Below are positions 11,392 to 22,677 of a stretch of 50,841 nt of DNA, piece after piece. The notes below the pieces were generated by a model. That model ran no database searches. It had not been told where the DNA came from and saw only the letters and a list, made by a program, of their open reading frames with translations. A program made the position numbers and the translations under genes. This DNA comes from Ophiothrix spiculata. Lineage: Eukaryota; Echinodermata; Ophiuroidea; Amphilepidida; Ophiotrichidae. How positions within the stretch are numbered: position 1 is the stretch's first letter; each line of letters starts with the position of its first letter. Location of the stretch: assembly GCA_000969725.1 (NCBI GenBank), contig JXSR01S060802.1; one strand, given 5' to 3'.

Positions 11392-13821
11392 TCATTGTGG
11401 AACCATCCCATCAACTTTTTCTTTAAAATCCTGAAAGTCAAGAAAAACACGATTTGGAAGAGACGAGGACATTTTTGTCTCATGACAATATGTTTTCTTC
11501 TTGTATTTCTTGTGGCCCTGAGTTGACTTTCCACATAGTTTACACTTGTACAAAGTTATATCTGACACGGTTGCCATTCCTTTTCCCTCCAAACTAAGCT
11601 TCCTCTTTTTATACATGGTTGATCGTGACCAAGCTTGAGGAGATGATTCTGGTGGTGTATGTGAAATGGGAATGTGAGTGGCTGGGATGGAGGATTTAGT
11701 TTGTCCTTCTGCTGATTGCATCATGAAGCTACTCCCAGTATCTGATACACCTGATATTCCTAGCATAGGAGTGCATAAAGGAGACACAAGTGTAGATATT
11801 GCATCTGAAGACGTATCTTTTCTAAGATAGTCCTGTCTAACTTTAAGACTTCTTGTACCGGCTTGGCTTGGGATGTCAGGATACTGAATCTTTGGTCTGT
11901 TAGATTCCGGACGTACATCGGGTAGTTCTAAAGCTGGAGTTTGACTTGAACTAGAAATGCTCTCCTGTCTTCTAAGAATTGACAAACCTTGGTCTGTGAC
12001 ATTTCTACCCGACATGGCTTCTTGTCTTCGTATGAATTCTGCAACACACTTGGTGTTGACTTTCAAGAGAGGGATTCCCAGTTTACTCAATACTGGGTCG
12101 TCCACTGTGATACGCTGCGATATCCTTTGGTAGATTGAGGTGATTTGTCTTTTCTTAGGAGACATTCCAGCTGTAGAACTACAATCAGGATGTAGCCAAA
12201 GTTGCTTCATGATGCAATACATCAATCGATTCTTTCTTGAATCTATAAGATGGGCAGGGGCATACCTCTTTCCAAATTTCAATTTTTGTACTAACGATGT
12301 GGTATTAGGATTGCCTTTTGTACGGCCATAGAGACAATTTCCCCAACGCGAAGAATAGAGACTGTCAAACTGATCGATACTTCTGTCATGAAGCTCGAGG
12401 CTGTTCCATGCATCAGTGACAGTCTCTCGTTCTTTTCGCGTTAGGGCAAGTTTGCCATCTTGCAGACCGATATCTACAAAGATACGACTAAGCTTCTCAA
12501 CATGTTGATAGCCCGGTAGATGATTTGGGCCACAAACATCTTCAATACATGGGTCTCTTTCTTCTGTCATATCTTCATCGGTCAAGTTCACTGTCTTGGG
12601 ATAATCTATATCCAGATCATCATCACTCTTGTATCCATCGTCTAAATTGTCTTCCATATCTTCAATATGATTGACAACTTCATCTTCATTGTCTTCTGAA
12701 ATTTGAAGAGTGTCCTTAGTAGACCTATAATGCTCAGAGGTATCATAGGACTCAGACGATTGACTAAATAGAAACTCCAGTCCAATCATCTCATTACCAA
12801 CTGGCATAGGTGGACGAAAGTTGGGCTCTTCAACTTCATCGAACAGCTTCTTGCACCGCTCATTTAGACGATGGATCAAGGGTGATGTGTAGACAGCATT
12901 GATTTTACCTTTCCGACCTTTCACAGCAGCAGACTCCCTATTTGCATTCCACCTCACTATGCCGCTCAGTAGGTATACTTGGAATGGTATAGCAGCACAG
13001 TGAGGTCCAGGAATCATGTTAGGGAGGAAACTATGAAACCCTTCTAGGCTATTACTTCCCCGAACAGTGGTATAGAAGGGCAAAGAAACTCCATTGCGAG
13101 TTACATGCTTGACAATGGTGTACATGTTCATACCAGGTGGATCTTGAATGCATTCTAAATGCTTCTGCTGGCCACTCCAAACCTGATCGATGGTTGCATT
13201 GTCCTTGAACAGAGGTACACCATTCTCATCTTGCCCAGCTGGACCTTTCAGTGTATCAATAGCACTTTGAACTCTTGCAAAAGTTTCCTGGGCACCAAGT
13301 GTGACCCTTCTCACATAGTGCTTTATATCACCTTTGGATACATGCTTGGCAATCATCTCACCATCTGACAGGGAGCTATATTTGTTTGGAGCTCCAGCAC
13401 GTATAGCTTTGATGAGACGAGCCATATCATCCCTATTGTACGCAAACACGGCTGCAGATAGAGCCGATTTAAATATCGGATATTTTGGATGATGGTCTGT
13501 TGTGAGAGCTGCATCAAATCTATTAATCCAGTGAAAGATATCCAGGCGAATTACCATACCAGCCTCTACCCATTCATCAAACAATCTTTCGATTGCGGAT
13601 ACCCCATATAACCGACAACATCCCCGATCTACATACATGACTTCAGGTGGCTGTTCTCCTGCTCGTGAGTACCTGTTCATAAGCCCCTGTGCCATAGGTT
13701 GAAGTTTGGTTGTAGACTCTTCACATGTCAGGACACTTGTCAAAACCTGGCTAAGCTCATTGCCTACATTGGTGCACCATTCTGCAGTACCACTTCCAGC
13801 CCCAGACAGTTTTTTGCATAT
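11392..13821 (-). CDS. last exon of the transposase-derived gene (catalytic core and tail)
   Basis: Exon of 810 codons including the stop. It starts after the acceptor TATACAG at 13822 with ICKKLSGAGSGTAEW, in phase with the preceding exon (FDSTKK). WCTNVGNELSQVLTSVLT, VMYVDRGCC (13614-13636), VIRLDIFHWINRFDAALTT and RGSNSLEGFH (near 13034-13062) form the core. A strongly acidic stretch (SEDNEDEVVNHIEDMEDN onward) and S/P-rich sequence follow. The C-terminus has CKLCGKSTQGHKKY, a probable zinc knuckle, then a stop at 11392-11394. The open frame extends upstream to 14007, but that part reads as intron and is not counted. Confidence 0.85.
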   Translation of the reverse strand: MCKKLSGAGSGTAEWCTNVGNELSQVLTSVLTCEESTTKLQPMAQGLMNRYSRAGEQPPEVMYVDRGCCRLYGVSAIERLFDEWVEAGMVIRLDIFHWINRFDAALTTDHHPKYPIFKSALSAAVFAYNRDDMARLIKAIRAGAPNKYSSLSDGEMIAKHVSKGDIKHYVRRVTLGAQETFARVQSAIDTLKGPAGQDENGVPLFKDNATIDQVWSGQQKHLECIQDPPGMNMYTIVKHVTRNGVSLPFYTTVRGSNSLEGFHSFLPNMIPGPHCAAIPFQVYLLSGIVRWNANRESAAVKGRKGKINAVYTSPLIHRLNERCKKLFDEVEEPNFRPPMPVGNEMIGLEFLFSQSSESYDTSEHYRSTKDTLQISEDNEDEVVNHIEDMEDNLDDGYKSDDDLDIDYPKTVNLTDEDMTEERDPCIEDVCGPNHLPGYQHVEKLSRIFVDIGLQDGKLALTRKERETVTDAWNSLELHDRSIDQFDSLYSSRWGNCLYGRTKGNPNTTSLVQKLKFGKRYAPAHLIDSRKNRLMYCIMKQLWLHPDCSSTAGMSPKKRQITSIYQRISQRITVDDPVLSKLGIPLLKVNTKCVAEFIRRQEAMSGRNVTDQGLSILRRQESISSSSQTPALELPDVRPESNRPKIQYPDIPSQAGTRSLKVRQDYLRKDTSSDAISTLVSPLCTPMLGISGVSDTGSSFMMQSAEGQTKSSIPATHIPISHTPPESSPQAWSRSTMYKKRKLSLEGKGMATVSDITLYKCKLCGKSTQGHKKYKKKTYCHETKMSSSLPNRVFLDFQDFKEKVDGMVPQ

Positions 13822-16800
13822 CTGTATAGGGAAATAGAGTTGAAGAAAAAAATCCCCGTTAAACATTTTTGACAAAAGCACAATATTTATCCACTGCAAA
13901 AAACATGAAAGATGTAGGTTTAGCTGCATGTATGATCTGCAGATTGAAAAGTGTAAACATGGTAAAAGATGAAACAATACCTTCTGATAATCAAAATTTT
14001 CGTTCATTTTGATATGCCCTAATGCATCAGATTATACATTAGTAAGAAATCTGAAAGGATGTTACCATGGCTTAAGAGTACCATTAAACGAAATCATCAT
14101 AATGGAACCTTGAAATATACAGTTAGTATCACTAGGAGTAATTCATTAACCAACTCCTTTCGCACATGTACAAATTACCATGTTTCTTAGAGCTTGTCTT
14201 ACCGAGGTACCACTGACAGTATATCTCGGCTGTATATTTAGCAAAAGTGGATTCAGCATGCAATAACTTGTCCCAAGTCTCAATATTAATAGCTTAAAGT
14301 TTATGACTTTTTGTGTACCTTTTTTGTTGAATCAAACTTAAGAACTTTCCCAAATGTGGACATGATCTGTGCACGGTAGTCATCTATGTTGTCAGTTTCA
14401 CTTATCAGGAATGCCTTTCTGAGTAGTTTTGCACTAGGAAGTTTTCTTTGTTTAGGAGGAGTCTGGAATTTTTTCTGACCAAGAGCACCTGAAAATATAA
14501 ACAAATCAAACATAATTTAGAACATAGGCCTATGTGTAGATTAATTGTACAAAACAATATTGCAAATACCTTTTCAATGGGTCTTCGTCAATATAAAACT
14601 TAATTCCAGCTTATTCATTGTTTTTCATAGGCTAGGAATATTGTGTATTTTGGATTTTAAACAACACCTATTAGAACTATTGAACTTGCACTATTTGGCT
14701 TCTAAGCTTCTAGCATTTCAGTGGCAAACAAGTTGTTTAACCTAAAAAGAAAACATGTTATCAAAATTTCGTTGATTCAGATCACTGTATATGATAGGCC
14801 CTAATACTTAAAATCTATACTTACTGATAATTGATCCTTGTTTAGTGATTGAGGTTAGCAATGTTGTATACATGTCTTTACGACGAAGATACTCTTCACA
14901 ATGATTCTCTTGCACCTGACGCCAGATCTTTGTCATGGTATTGTTAGCAGAACGGTCTCGCATAAGTCTAACAACTTTTTTGTCAACACCACGCCTAAAC
15001 CCGAAGAAAAGGAAAATAATGGTTTAAATATATTGTTGAAGTATAATCACGGTATATTATGAACTGAAAAAAGTTTGCCTATTTTTCCATTGCTCATCAT
15101 ATTGTATCATTAATTGATCTTAACTCGAACAAAATTACCGATATTCAAATTCTAATTCCATTTATATGTGAACTGATATTGATGTATCATGAATCGTCTG
15201 CTATCTTCCTTTGTGTTTTTTGAGTGATTTCCAGTTTGACTAAGGTTGTATATGTACATGTAACATTCATCGATCTGCATGCTGTTTCTGAAAAAAGATG
15301 GTTGAGATAAATTAATTTCGATAAACCATTTTACTTACATTTGAGTAAGAACTGCTGGAAAACATGCTTGATGCGCCGGGGTGAGTTGGGCCATAATTGA
15401 TGAATCCCATGATTGAAATCGGGCAATATGATGATCCTCAGAATCTTTGGCAGCCTTCCTACAGGCGTTACAAGATAGGACTTCTGTGAGCATACAGTAC
15501 CAATCAGACATGTCACAAATGTAACGCACTGTCTTCGAATAACCACACCTGTATAGGAAGACATTTTCATCATTTCGGGCTGGGCAGTTTTTTCGAGGGC
15601 ATTTTAAACTGTATCCCCAAACACCAACTGGGCGCCAAAAAAACAATCGACTCCTGAAAAATGAATCCGGTGATGGAGGACCACTGCGGACCACACCTGG
15701 GCACTCAGGGGGATAAAACCACATGCAATCATCCTTTAGGACCTTCCTCTTTTTAACATTTCCATGCTTATCTTTGTATTGATTCTGTTGAAATAAGCCT
15801 CGCTCTGGATTCTCTTTAAGCCAAGAAATGTCTGCCTTTGGTAAGCCAACAGGACCCTCCCATGATGAGTGCCATCCCTCAAGAGTGATCTGAAAAAAAT
15901 TGCAAAAGAATATGTAAACAACACATATTAATGATGAATATCAGATTATTTGTAATTTGGTAAATAAAAACATATTATATTTTTTACTAATTTGATGTTG
16001 GCTACGTGCAGATATTTTCATTTAGGCCAAGTTGAGGGATATCCACTGTATTTAGTCTACTGCATGTTTGGCATATAACAGCAGAGTCAGGGAACGCACC
16101 ATCTTTGTGAAAAGGAGAGAATGATAGTAGTTCTAACTGCAGACAGCTAATGTGCTAAGTATTTTGCTCCAAAATTATAAATACTTTGTTCATGGTAACT
16201 TACATATTTAATAACCACTACATTATTTAAAAGTCAAGAGGTGTAAATAAAAACATATTATATTTTTTACTAATTTGATGTTTGCTACGTGCAGATATTT
16301 TCATTTAGGCCAAGTTGAGGGATATCCACTGTATTTAGTCTACTGCATGTTTGGCATATAACAGCAGAGTCAGGGAATGCACCATCTTTGTGAATAGGAG
16401 AGAATGATAGTAGTTCTAACTGCAGACTGATAATGTGCTAAGTATTTTGCTCCAAAATTATAAATACTTTGTTCATGGTAACTTACATATTTAATAACCA
16501 CTACATTATTTAAAAGTCAAGAGGTCTTAATATTAGTATACAGTTTTTTAGTTAATTGTATTAATAATCTATTTATCTCTTTACTGCTATCTTCAGAAGA
16601 TGGCCCTGTCACTGTCTTAGGTGTTTTTGCTTGCAGGGTGCTTGCTACCTTGGTGTTTTTAGATGACGGCAACGTCGAAGATGGTGCACTTGTTTCTGTC
16701 TTGGGCATTTCTTGAGCCTGAGGCCTCCTCGATGATTCGGGTTTTCCTGGTGACTGCGTATCAGATTTATGCGAGGTTACTGAAGATCCACCTTTATTAG

Positions 16801-19800
16801 AGAAACAAGGAAAATATGAAACAAACATGTTAAGAATGGCTCAAACTGAACTAATGTTACTGGTACATACATTCTGTAAAAGATTATCATACAAAAGAGA
16901 ATCGATGTATAATACAATCTCGTTTTTTGTTTTTTTTTAGTCTTTCAATTCAATATAATGTGCTTGCCATTCAGGTAAAATTGCCTTGATAAAGACATGT
17001 CATATCTTGAAATATTGGCTTTTTTTGCATTACTACATATAAGATGGTTTTTCCTTTCACTACATGTGGGGACTTTTTTTCTTTTACTATTTTCTATTGC
17101 TGAATGTTCCTGTTGTATCATTAATTGATCCATTCAGCGAGAGCCTATATAGAACAGTTGAAGTTAACTTCTCTCTTCAGCTTATTCATGCACAAGCGTC
17201 ATTAAATATTATCAATCTGATCCTTGCACACAAATTAATTGGCGTTTGTTACGATTTTTCAAGTAAAGTATTTCGGTCATTTTCAGAACATGTTTTGTAT
17301 AAAAGTAAAGAAGGAAAGTTACCGTGTGATGTCATTTGCTCCTCACAAATTTGAAGTAGAATGGAATCACTGAATTCATCATTCCAAGACGTGTCCTGTT
17401 TTGATGGCGAGAATTTGGGAGTTGTTGACAAAGCTACAGTAGCAGCGATTGGCGTCCTTTTGTCCGTTTTTGCATTGGTGGTTGCAGCAACCTGGAATAA
17501 AAATGTATTGGCAGGTTTATAGAAGTCACCCAGGACAAAATCGAATAATAGTACAATATTCCTGGGATGCACATTTGGAACATCATTCCAGTATCATTCT
17601 AGTACATATTTTAGACCTAGAATTGTACTAAAAGTGTACTAGAATGATGTTCCAAATATGTACCTTGGGAATGTTGTACTAGAATTGTACTCTTTTTTTA
17701 CCAGGGCAAATACCCATTGGGCAAAATATTGATAGAAGAGTCACTCCAGCTGAAACCAAATTATTCCAGTCTTAGCATTATGAATGTTGATAAACCCAGG
17801 CAAAGAATTTTGTTTTCAAACTTTGCTTTTATAATATTGTCGAGAACAGTTCCATTGAATATATCCAATGATATCTGAGCTTATAATATTCCAGTCATCA
17901 TATAGATTGGTAATCACTCTTGAAGCTATGTAAAATTACAACATCAGCATTTGTTTAAAAGTTTAAGAAGAAGGGGTAATAATGTTTTGTCAGTTTTAAT
18001 CACAGACTTACCTTGTCTAGGATGTACTTCCTGAACCTTTTCTTTGACTTGCTGGTGATGGATTCTTCGGTCATACCTAACCATTGTTTCACAGATTCAA
18101 AAGCTTCTTGGGCCATTTTTCTGTCGTTAGCAGTTCCCGCCTGTGGGTCTGATCTGTATATCTTATGTTGGCTGTACCACTCCCACATTTCCTTGAAAGT
18201 GAAGGATTTAAATTTGCCTTGTCCATAGAGGCACACATCAATATTCTTCTCCAGATGGGAGGATACAGCTGGAAAGAACTCCACATACTTTAACAAACTG
18301 TCTTTCAGCCAAGCATCATTAATCCTTTCGTGCCCTTCATCACTTATTTGTCTCTCTTTGAAGTGTTTATCTACAATACTGAAACAATAAGTGAAACACA
18401 TGAGGAAATTAGTGCTGATACAGTAACAAATAATCCAAGTATATTAGTAACAGTTCAAAATAAGTAAGGGCTATTAATCATTCTCCATTAAACAGTAGAA
18501 GAGTAAACAAGTTTTTATCTGAAATGTATAAAGAATTAAAATGCGTCATACTTTGAAGAATTTGCTCTAAGCACATTGCATCTTCACACCCAACACTGAT
18601 CATTGCTGATAGTTAAAATCCAATTTCTCATAATGGTAGTTATTTTATAGGAGTACTAATAGTCCAGTCTTACGTTATGAATTTAGCCTGCAAGCTCCTA
18701 GAGTTGTAGACAAGTCAGCTGACTATATTCTAAATATATATATAAAAGCACCTATGATAAAAGCACCTACATTTATTATTTTGTTTATAGTTTTAACATT
18801 ATCATACATGACGTTCTAAGCATGACTTACTATTTCACATATGCTACATCATTTTCCAGCAACCACTTGAATGTTTGACCATCATATTTTCCAAAAGTTA
18901 TGATGAGCTGTCCTAGGTACTGCTTTTCCTCTATTTTGGATGACTGTGCATGCAAATGAGTTCTTCTTTTTGCTGAAATAAAATGGCAAAATGTGTTACA
19001 ATTAATGAAAACATAATTATTTTCATTTTATTATTTTCATATGTAGTTTTTAGTCATTCTAACTTGATGTAATTTGATGTATTTTACTTTGCATGTCATA
19101 AAATCATATTGATTATCCCTATAACCCCAAATCGTCATTATGGTCCATATGTTGCGACAAAATTCGTTAAAATTAGTGTATAGGCCTGTATGTATGATCC
19201 AGTATATTATGCAAAAAACATTTTCTCAATTGCTATTCAACTGGAATAGATAACTGCATGGAATAAGTAAACATTTATTTTATACTGATCTGTTCTAGGT
19301 TTAACCTTTCTTGCTGAAAGCACAATCACACTGATTTTTCTTGATGTAGGCCTACCTTCTACGAATGCTGTTGCTTCACTTCTCAGCTTAATATCTGCTG
19401 GATGGGGTGGTTTGGACTTGTGTTCCTTTGCAACACGTGTCTTCTGCAAGGTACACTGCTGTCGAGCTTGGGGGACCCCTGCATCATGAATGGTCAATAC
19501 TGGTAGAAGTGGATCTTTATCAGTTGGTCTCAGTGCTAGAAAGTGGAAGAAAATATTGAAGAATAAATTTATCGATTTGTATAATGTTTAACTTATTTGA
19601 AAAATGTCATTATTATTTTCTTATTGACAAACAGGGAATGCTCGATTTTAAACAAATAACTTATTGTTTTGTTTTCCATCGTATTTTAAACCTACTTCAT
19701 CATTTGAAATTTTAGATATATATAATATGTTGATGTCATCTATGTCATATATCATGACAACAATCCTAACACTTAGTATTTATCAGCCATGGCCGTGAAC

Positions 19801-21039
19801 TTACCAGTCAATGTGTCCTTTGGTAAGATATTTATTCCAAGTACAATGTATTTATTAAAAAAAAGCATCTACAAGGCCTAATCACCTTAAATAACATTCT
19901 TTGAGTTTGATATTTATGTGGAAGGAGGATTCTGATCATATAGGCATGACAGGTAAGCTTTTATATAAATGGGATTATAGCATTTTTTCTATTGAATGTG
20001 CTTTTACCTATTATTTCCATGGTTTGAGTAATTAAAGCAAAGATGTCATACACACATCTGACTTAAAATCAATCAAACGTGTTTTTTCTTCAAGTTACAA
20101 CTTCTTATTATATGTAGGCCCTATATATAAAATCAAAGTGTTAATTCTATTATTGTGAAAGTAAACAAATGTGAACTTTGTACAACCTCAACATCACTGA
20201 AACACAATTTGGGATGATGATTAAAGAAACATATGTTGAAATTGAAATATGAACTTGGTTGTTTTTCTGACTTCACCCTTGGCCTTAATTAATCTTCTTG
20301 AACCATGAACTGTAACCATGGAAACTGAGAAGCATGTATGTGGGTAATTTTACCTAAGACTAAAATATTCAATAAGCAATTGGGCTTATTTTCTGTTTAT
20401 TTATTTATTATCCCCGTCTGTTATCTAGTCCATGGCATAGTGGATAGTGGATACATATCAAACAATCCATGATAGATTTCTTAGTCCAAGTAGTAATTTG
20501 GTCAAAGTATGCAAAACTCTCAATTTGATCAGACATGCCATGGAAAGTCCCCGGGGAAAGTCACCAAACAATTTAAAAAAATGTTGGCAAGGGACATACC
20601 AATTTAAAATGATGCACTTTTTCTCTTTATATTAACTAACATGTCATCCCGGGCATCATACATATTTATATGAAGAGTAAAGTATCTTTGACTTTACACC
20701 TTTATTTTGACGAAAATCAAGGTCTACTAAGTACTTGCCACTATCTAAAACATAAAGAAAACAACTTAAACAAGTAGACATGCTTTTGAAGTTTGACATA
20801 ATATGTATAGATCTTGATCAATTCGTAAAAAAAAAGTTGCTAAGAGTACGATACTATCATGAGCCAGCCATGGTCCATGTTATAAGTACTAGTATAGCGA
20901 TAGTCACGAAATGCACTGTCGGCTGCTTTTAGTGCGTCTACAATTGTCTTTCATATCAATCAAGTTGAGAGTATTTGCTTGCTTGACACCATGTTAGATA
21001 ATTAAAAAATAGATCCCTACCTTGTGATGATGAACTCAT
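11392..21039 (-). CDS. transposase-derived Cys-cluster protein, ten-exon gene
   Basis: I joined these minus-strand exons by splice sites and phase: 21021-21039 (ATG, MSSSSQ), 19356-19535, 18831-18972, 18012-18378, 17323-17491, 16585-16791 (3' end uncertain), 15339-15889, 14825-14994, 14319-14488, 11392-13821. All introns assigned are GT-AG and every junction keeps frame except the one after exon 6. The product is about 1,460 aa. Order: a FGKYDGQTFKWLLEND motif; a related KFKSFTFKEMWEWY motif; a S/T/P-rich linker; a CxxC-rich domain (exon 7, WFYPPECPG, LKCPRKNCP, LSCNACRK), which resembles the Pfam family I recall as DUF6729; then an RNase H-like core. The core has candidate acidic triad D (FDSTKK), D (YVDRGCC) and E (NSLEGFH); an acidic tail and a final CKLCG cluster follow. 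No terminal inverted repeats were found, so it is more likely a host gene of transposon origin than a mobile copy. Function unknown. Confidence 0.78.
15339..15889 (-). CDS. Cys-rich domain exon of the transposase-derived gene
   Basis: 551-nt exon between the acceptor TTTTTTTCAG and the donor GTAAGT. It begins ITLEGWHSSWEGPVGLPKAD and carries seven Cys (ECPG, KCPRKNCPA, RCGYS, ICDM, SCNACRK plus one in WYCML) with paired CxxC/CxxxxC spacing expected of zinc sites. It ends in phase 2 and joins exon 14825-14994 to rebuild a Met codon. Neighbouring aromatic motifs (FYPPE, FFWRPVGVWG) match the animal family I tentatively name DUF6729. The assignment is from memory of the family, not a search. Confidence 0.8.
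15960..16525. repeat. recent ~285-bp tandem duplication inside an intron
   Basis: Units 15961-16245 and 16246-16525 are nearly identical, with only about half a dozen differences seen, e.g. GGAACGCACC/GGAATGCACC and AAAAGG/AATAGG. On the minus strand each unit contains the same open stretch, DGAFPDSAVICQTCSRLNT and onward, after a pyrimidine-rich acceptor-like run. The two predicted peptides are the same because the one change there is synonymous. It may be a duplicated exon of the surrounding gene, but the phases I could find do not join cleanly to the next exon. Confidence 0.8.
17529..17706. mobile_element. foldback MITE, family A (GTACAATTCTAG type)
   Basis: About 178 bp palindromic element lying in intron 4 of the transposase-derived gene. 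The left arm (AGTACAATATTCCTGGGATG, CACATTTGGAACATCATT) is mirrored by the right arm (AATGATGTTCCAAAT, GAATGTTGTACTAGAATTGT), with termini CCCAGG/CCAGGG. A related copy is at 26808-26999 and one end only at 25285-25314. Confidence 0.8.
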
Positions 21040-21338
21040 CGCTAGACATTAAATATATTTCCAGAAAATCACGGAAAATGATCACATCTTCAAGCACTGA
21101 CCGTATCGGTCAGCGAAGAAAAACAATGGCGGAGACCATCATCGCATATCTGCATATTAGCTGACGTTTTGGGCTGACCACTTACGTGCGATGTGATTGG
21201 TCAAACTGTAGACAACTGTAGAAACTGTAGACAAACTGTAGACTTCTAACCAATCAACATCAAGCTCTCAAAGCAACTGTAGACAACTGTAGACTCTCAA
21301 CCAATCAGATTCTAGAACTGTAGACAACTGTAGAAAAT
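21040..21338 (-). promoter_or_regulatory. probable promoter region of the transposase-derived gene
   Basis: Sequence just upstream of the inferred start codon. CCAAT-box pentamers occur at 21196-21200 (minus orientation) and at 21250-21254 and 21301-21305 (plus orientation). They are interleaved with five or more copies of ACTGTAGACA or close variants between 21207 and 21335. No TATA box is obvious. CCAAT boxes of this spacing are common in animal promoters; the ACTGTAGACA units could be a simple repeat or binding sites. Confidence 0.4.
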
Positions 21339-21339
21339 G

Positions 21340-21440
21340 ATTGCACTTCGCTTGTAGTTGACACCTGCGATCCCCCCAAACGTGGGGAACTCGGGCGTAT
21401 AATTTATGGTAGTGGGGGACTGCGTTCGCGCTATCCCCTG
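21340..21440 (+). pseudogene. 5'-truncated U1 snRNA pseudogene
   Basis: The last ~101 bases match U1 from stem-loop II (ATTGCACTTCG) to the exact 3' end (CGCTATCCCCTG), with an intact Sm site AATTTATGG and stem-loop IV. The first 60 or so bases of U1, including the 5' splice-site recognition sequence, are replaced by ACTGTAGACA-type repeats. Stem II is altered (CTTGTAGTTGACACC for GTTGGGCTGACCCC). It cannot act as U1. The 822-N gap begins five bases after its end, so a misassembly at a U1 array is also possible. Confidence 0.85.
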
Positions 21441-21445
21441 ATAAA

Positions 21446-22267
21446 NNNNNNNNNNNNNNNNNNNNNNNNNNNNNNNNNNNNNNNNNNNNNNNNNNNNNNN
21501 NNNNNNNNNNNNNNNNNNNNNNNNNNNNNNNNNNNNNNNNNNNNNNNNNNNNNNNNNNNNNNNNNNNNNNNNNNNNNNNNNNNNNNNNNNNNNNNNNNNN
21601 NNNNNNNNNNNNNNNNNNNNNNNNNNNNNNNNNNNNNNNNNNNNNNNNNNNNNNNNNNNNNNNNNNNNNNNNNNNNNNNNNNNNNNNNNNNNNNNNNNNN
21701 NNNNNNNNNNNNNNNNNNNNNNNNNNNNNNNNNNNNNNNNNNNNNNNNNNNNNNNNNNNNNNNNNNNNNNNNNNNNNNNNNNNNNNNNNNNNNNNNNNNN
21801 NNNNNNNNNNNNNNNNNNNNNNNNNNNNNNNNNNNNNNNNNNNNNNNNNNNNNNNNNNNNNNNNNNNNNNNNNNNNNNNNNNNNNNNNNNNNNNNNNNNN
21901 NNNNNNNNNNNNNNNNNNNNNNNNNNNNNNNNNNNNNNNNNNNNNNNNNNNNNNNNNNNNNNNNNNNNNNNNNNNNNNNNNNNNNNNNNNNNNNNNNNNN
22001 NNNNNNNNNNNNNNNNNNNNNNNNNNNNNNNNNNNNNNNNNNNNNNNNNNNNNNNNNNNNNNNNNNNNNNNNNNNNNNNNNNNNNNNNNNNNNNNNNNNN
22101 NNNNNNNNNNNNNNNNNNNNNNNNNNNNNNNNNNNNNNNNNNNNNNNNNNNNNNNNNNNNNNNNNNNNNNNNNNNNNNNNNNNNNNNNNNNNNNNNNNNN
22201 NNNNNNNNNNNNNNNNNNNNNNNNNNNNNNNNNNNNNNNNNNNNNNNNNNNNNNNNNNNNNNNNNNN
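21446..22267. other. assembly gap (822 N)
   Basis: Run of N starting directly after the truncated U1 copy. Repeated U1 sequence may have caused the break. Confidence 1.
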
Positions 22268-22677
22268 TTACTTTACAAAGATGCAATTACGCAAGATCAA
22301 ACTGGGAAAGAGGATTATTGCATACTCTCTATTAGGCATGATAGGCGGAAGTCAAAAGTTGAGTGATTGAGGAATAAAGCGCCAACAAAAACAAAATAAA
22401 AACTGAGACATAATACAAAATTAAATTATTCAAATATAATTTATAAAGGCCTATATAAACTAATTTGACAAACAAGCCGGTAACTTAGTAAATTAAGCAA
22501 AGGAAGACAGATCTGGTCTTTTGGAAACCCAGTCACATTTAACCGACTCGAAAACTTACACCATATCTCTGGAGGGATTTCTATAAGCGTAGTATGTGTA
22601 ACTTCACAATGAGCCTATACCAGTTTGGCGGACAGAGGATTCCCGAGTGGATCAAAACATGTGTGTTTTATCTTAAG

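Noticed and set aside
13822..14007. N-terminal extension of the large open frame above exon 11392-13821
   Set aside because: It lies upstream of a good acceptor and reads as intron; the phase-matched upstream exon joins at 13821.
21312..22286. Long minus-strand frame across the assembly gap, and similar frames at 34321-34963
   Set aside because: The length comes from reading through N; no real residues support them.
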